The notes under the pieces are model-generated. The model was not told where the DNA came from and did not search any database. It saw only the letters and a program-made list of their open reading frames with translations. This document shows, in pieces, positions 61,352 through 64,000 of a DNA stretch of 64,000 bases. This DNA comes from Paramecium tetraurelia (Eukaryota; Ciliophora; Oligohymenophorea; Peniculida; Parameciidae), in assembly GCF_000165425.1 (NCBI RefSeq), contig NW_001798989.1, positions 558,001 to 622,000 on the forward strand. The letters run 5' to 3'. Position numbers and translations under genes: made by a program. The first letter of the stretch is position 1. Each line of letters begins with the position of its first letter.

Positions 61352-62073
61352 ATGAATCGCATTCATCATTATTAAGGATTAGATAGTCGCCAAAAAACTG
61401 GATAGGAAGCTACAGAGCCTGCGTCAACAAACAACAGATTTACAAGAAGTTTAGGGAAGAGTAGATCATCCTTTAATAACAGCGTTTCTCAATCTATTAC
61501 TAATTCGATATAAAAAGGAAAGTCCTCTTACTTGAATCATCTAGAAGCGTACTATAATATGCATCTAATCGAAATTTTAGCAGGTTTGTTTTTAGTTAAT
61601 TAAGGGTTTGTCTCCATTAGAAGAGAAGGTAGATTTGTTGAAGAAGTTTGAAGAATTGTACTAATAGATGGTTGATCAATTAAAGGACCTGCTCTTCTTA
61701 ATAAAACAAGTCGACTTTGAGGCATCCAACTTTGAAGAACTATATCAGACAGATGCTGAATATTTCAGTGAGACCGTATACAGAGACATAAAGGTATCTT
61801 AATATAGCCATTTAATAGCATCTAGAATAACAACACTATGACTTAATATACTCATCTAGTTTAAGATTTTTATCAAATGTTTTATAATGTCTATAATTTA
61901 ATTTCGAAATTGATATTTATGAATTCGATATTCGGGATTGGGCATAGTAAGGATTAGATCACATCCTGAAATTCAGTGGATTGAGAAGGTCATTTCGTTA
62001 ACCTGTAAGTTTTTGTTAAAGATACTGCAAGTGCATATCAAATTTGTTTAAAAATAATAGACAAAGAAGATGA
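61352..62073 (+). CDS. Unknown protein, one splice site unresolved
   Basis: ATG 61352 opens a Ser/Thr/Asn/Arg-rich first exon of about 75 residues. After about 61577 the good frame shifts to SPLEEKVDLLKKFEELYQQM, which continues as a helical, Glu/Leu-rich region to a 25-base intron near 61795-61819 and a last exon ending at TGA 62071. The shift needs an intron of length 1 mod 3. No standard GT...TAG fits; a 31-base form ending GAG would work. The helical part may be a coiled coil. No family is recognised. Confidence 0.5.
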
Positions 62074-62240
62074 ATAATTCAGCAATTAATAAACAATCAA
62101 TTATTTGTTACTGAATATGATTAAATTTATGTAACCAACTATTCATCATAATTCTATTCATTAATCATAAACCTGTTACTTAATTCTAAAATAAATAAGC
62201 AAGTTTTAGTATATTTATTTAGTAATAAGATATATAAACA

Positions 62241-63023
62241 TCAATCATATAATATTTGATTTTATCTTGAGGCTTTAAGTTTCTATGCAAATTCTTTGAT
62301 TGTGTTGAAAGAAACAAAATTAATTTAAGGTTGAAGTTACGGTAACTTCCTCTCTTTTTATTTTCTTTTCTAGTGTATTGTTTTCCTTTCTGAACTTGCA
62401 CTTAGAGACGTATTTGTATTACATTATTGTCTTTCACTCTAAGCTTAACTATTGATAAACTGCTGTTATGGGGACTTCCTTAAACTTATACTTCTAACCT
62501 ACTAAATAGGTGGGCATTTGAATTCTTTATACACAACTTCAGGCATTATTTTAGGCTATATACAAATCCTCTCATATTATTTTAGTTGGAAGGAAAATCC
62601 GAAATTTGGGCAAATTATTGGTCTTTACTTTCTAACGATATGATAAGCTTTTGAAAACGGATATTTGAATTTCATCATTATATATGCTATAACAATAGCA
62701 GGTGATCGACTTATTCCCATTGAACAATGAACTAATAATGAACCTTATTATAAAGCTGATTCAATAAATTCATTCGTTACATCAAAATATTAGAATATAT
62801 CAATATCTGGTTTATCCTTTATATAAATGATTTTATGATTGATGTCTGTATATTTCACATCCATTGAATGAATAATTGACAATACACTTTTTATATTATT
62901 AACCTTTAAACCAACAATATCTAATGCTGCTGAATAATCACCAAGCCAAATCGAATGGTTATTGATCTTTATGATTTCAGATTAAGATCGATATGGCTCT
63001 AAAAGTCCGAATCTATCAAACAT
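62241..63023 (-). CDS. Dual-specificity protein phosphatase
   Basis: Intronless frame of 260 residues. Residues 20-145 form a DUSP domain: INNHSIWLGDYSAA at the start, an Asp near residue 73 as general-acid candidate, and the catalytic VHCSMGISRSPAIVIAY with Cys100 and Arg106 (HCx5R) intact. IVRKQRPIICPNFGFSFQL follows as in MAPK-phosphatase type enzymes. Residues 150-260 are Gln/Ser/Lys-rich and disordered, without rhodanese or lipid signals. It should remove phosphate from Tyr and Ser/Thr residues, possibly opposing the kinases nearby, though closeness does not show partnership. Confidence 0.92.
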
Positions 63024-64000
63024 TAATTATTATTCAATTATAAATAAAATAACATGATTTTATAAAACTTTCCTATTGTTTAATGATTAACAATATAATT
63101 ATCAACCACGCCACTTCGATTTTATACTTCATAAAATGTGACTGAATAAAAAATTGCAAATTTTATTTGTTGCATTTTTTAAATAAGAACCTAATTCTCA
63201 CTTTACACATATTTAATAAATGAATTAGAAATATAAAGAATTAAATAAAAATCAAAGTCAGATATTGGAATAATATTCTTCTCCCCTGAATTTATATGTT
63301 AAATTAATTTTATATGTTTTATTGTTGATAGCTTAGAATATGTAAGAAAATGGTAGAATCATTAGTAAAATGATAGACTGAGGACCGTAGAAGGTAAAGT
63401 GCTTAAATTTTTATGATCGAATTACTCTATTTATATTAAAGAATAAAAATATTATAAAATAATAATCTTAAAACTTTATTAATAACCCCTTTTAAATTAA
63501 GAAAGGCAAATATATTCATTTATGCTATCATTAAAAAAGAGACAAACAAAAAAATATCAGATGATAAATAAAAATAAAAGAGTTTGATTAGAGATGAAAT
63601 AAATATGATCATATCAATTAATACATTAACGTGTAAAAGCAATATTAACCTCATCATTTGAACGGTTAAATGGAAATTCCTTAAGGAAAATGGATAAGGA
63701 ATTAAAAAAAGGGTAATTTATGGGTGTATTGAGACTAAACAGAAATATATCCAAAAATAAATGAATATTTGCAGTTATTTATTCAAATATTATAAATTTA
63801 CAAATAAATGATTAATGATGATATTAGAAATGTAATACAATTATATTTTAATGTATAATTATACAAATATCACGTAAAACTATTTTCTGGCACATAATAT
63901 TCTTTTTAAGTAACTTTTATATTCAAATCTTCTTCACATAAAAATTATAACGGGAAAATTACAGCATGACCTTTAATGAACGACTTGAATTAATCATATT
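63024..64000. other. AT-rich end of window, no gene seen
   Basis: Almost 1 kb upstream of the phosphatase start. It should hold its promoter. Short plus- and minus-strand frames are present but have low-complexity composition, and no RNA gene was recognised. Confidence 0.4.

Noticed and set aside
1-64000. Bacterial or standard-code interpretation
   Set aside because: Standard stops would break every conserved domain, while reading TAA and TAG as Gln yields intact tubulin, DNase II, ribosomal protein and kinases.

Overview
The window looks like macronuclear DNA of a ciliate close to Paramecium. TAA and TAG are read as glutamine inside nearly every gene and only TGA ends a frame. Genes are cut by very small introns, about 19-31 bases, starting GTA (sometimes GTT) and ending TAG, CAG or often AAG. 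The DNA is very AT-rich and genes lie tens to hundreds of bases apart on both strands. All coordinates below were read with that code, and most gene models divide exactly by three after intron removal. No rRNA, tRNA, CRISPR array, LTR element or DNA transposon was seen. The species cannot be named from the sequence.

Layout. 1-9000: a 5'-cut unknown gene, a protein kinase, two tightly spaced small minus-strand genes, an unknown plus-strand gene, and a Vps39/TRAP1-type vacuolar tethering protein. 9069-11695: a membrane hybrid histidine kinase with an unresolved 5' end. 12288-22381: three cysteine-rich secreted or surface proteins in a row; the third is about 1740 residues with a multi-pass membrane domain, and a fourth full-length relative lies at 36180-41286 on the other strand. 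22428-29319: delta-tubulin and a short neighbour, a mitochondrial-carrier-like protein, an Old Yellow Enzyme family oxidoreductase, a coiled-coil protein, ribosomal protein uS12 (RPS23) and an Arp1-like actin-related protein. 29757-35906: a cyclic-nucleotide-binding channel with a CCHC knuckle, a small chromo-shadow-like protein, a zinc-box/MORN protein and a SANT/Myb-like protein.

41483-48113: a Ras-like GTPase, DNase II, an Aurora-like kinase, a helix-turn-helix protein and a Nudix protein. 48445-52238: a possible small gene, a coiled-coil protein, a B-box-like protein and an acylated MORN protein. 52422-55199: a decayed kinase copy beside an intact kinase whose tail is a glutamine/asparagine hexapeptide repeat written largely with reassigned stop codons. 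55419-64000: a lone NUDT6-type pre-Nudix domain, a large Q/E/N-rich coiled coil, a CAMK-like kinase, two unknown genes and a dual-specificity phosphatase.

The genes do not form one pathway. Signalling dominates (four intact kinases, a hybrid histidine kinase, a phosphatase, a GTPase, a channel), with cytoskeletal or basal-body parts (delta-tubulin, Arp1-like, MORN and coiled-coil proteins) and the surface-protein family. The most unusual items are the Q/N-repeat kinase, the channel lacking a GYG filter but carrying a zinc knuckle, the damaged Nudix box and isolated pre-Nudix domain, and the expanded cysteine-rich family.
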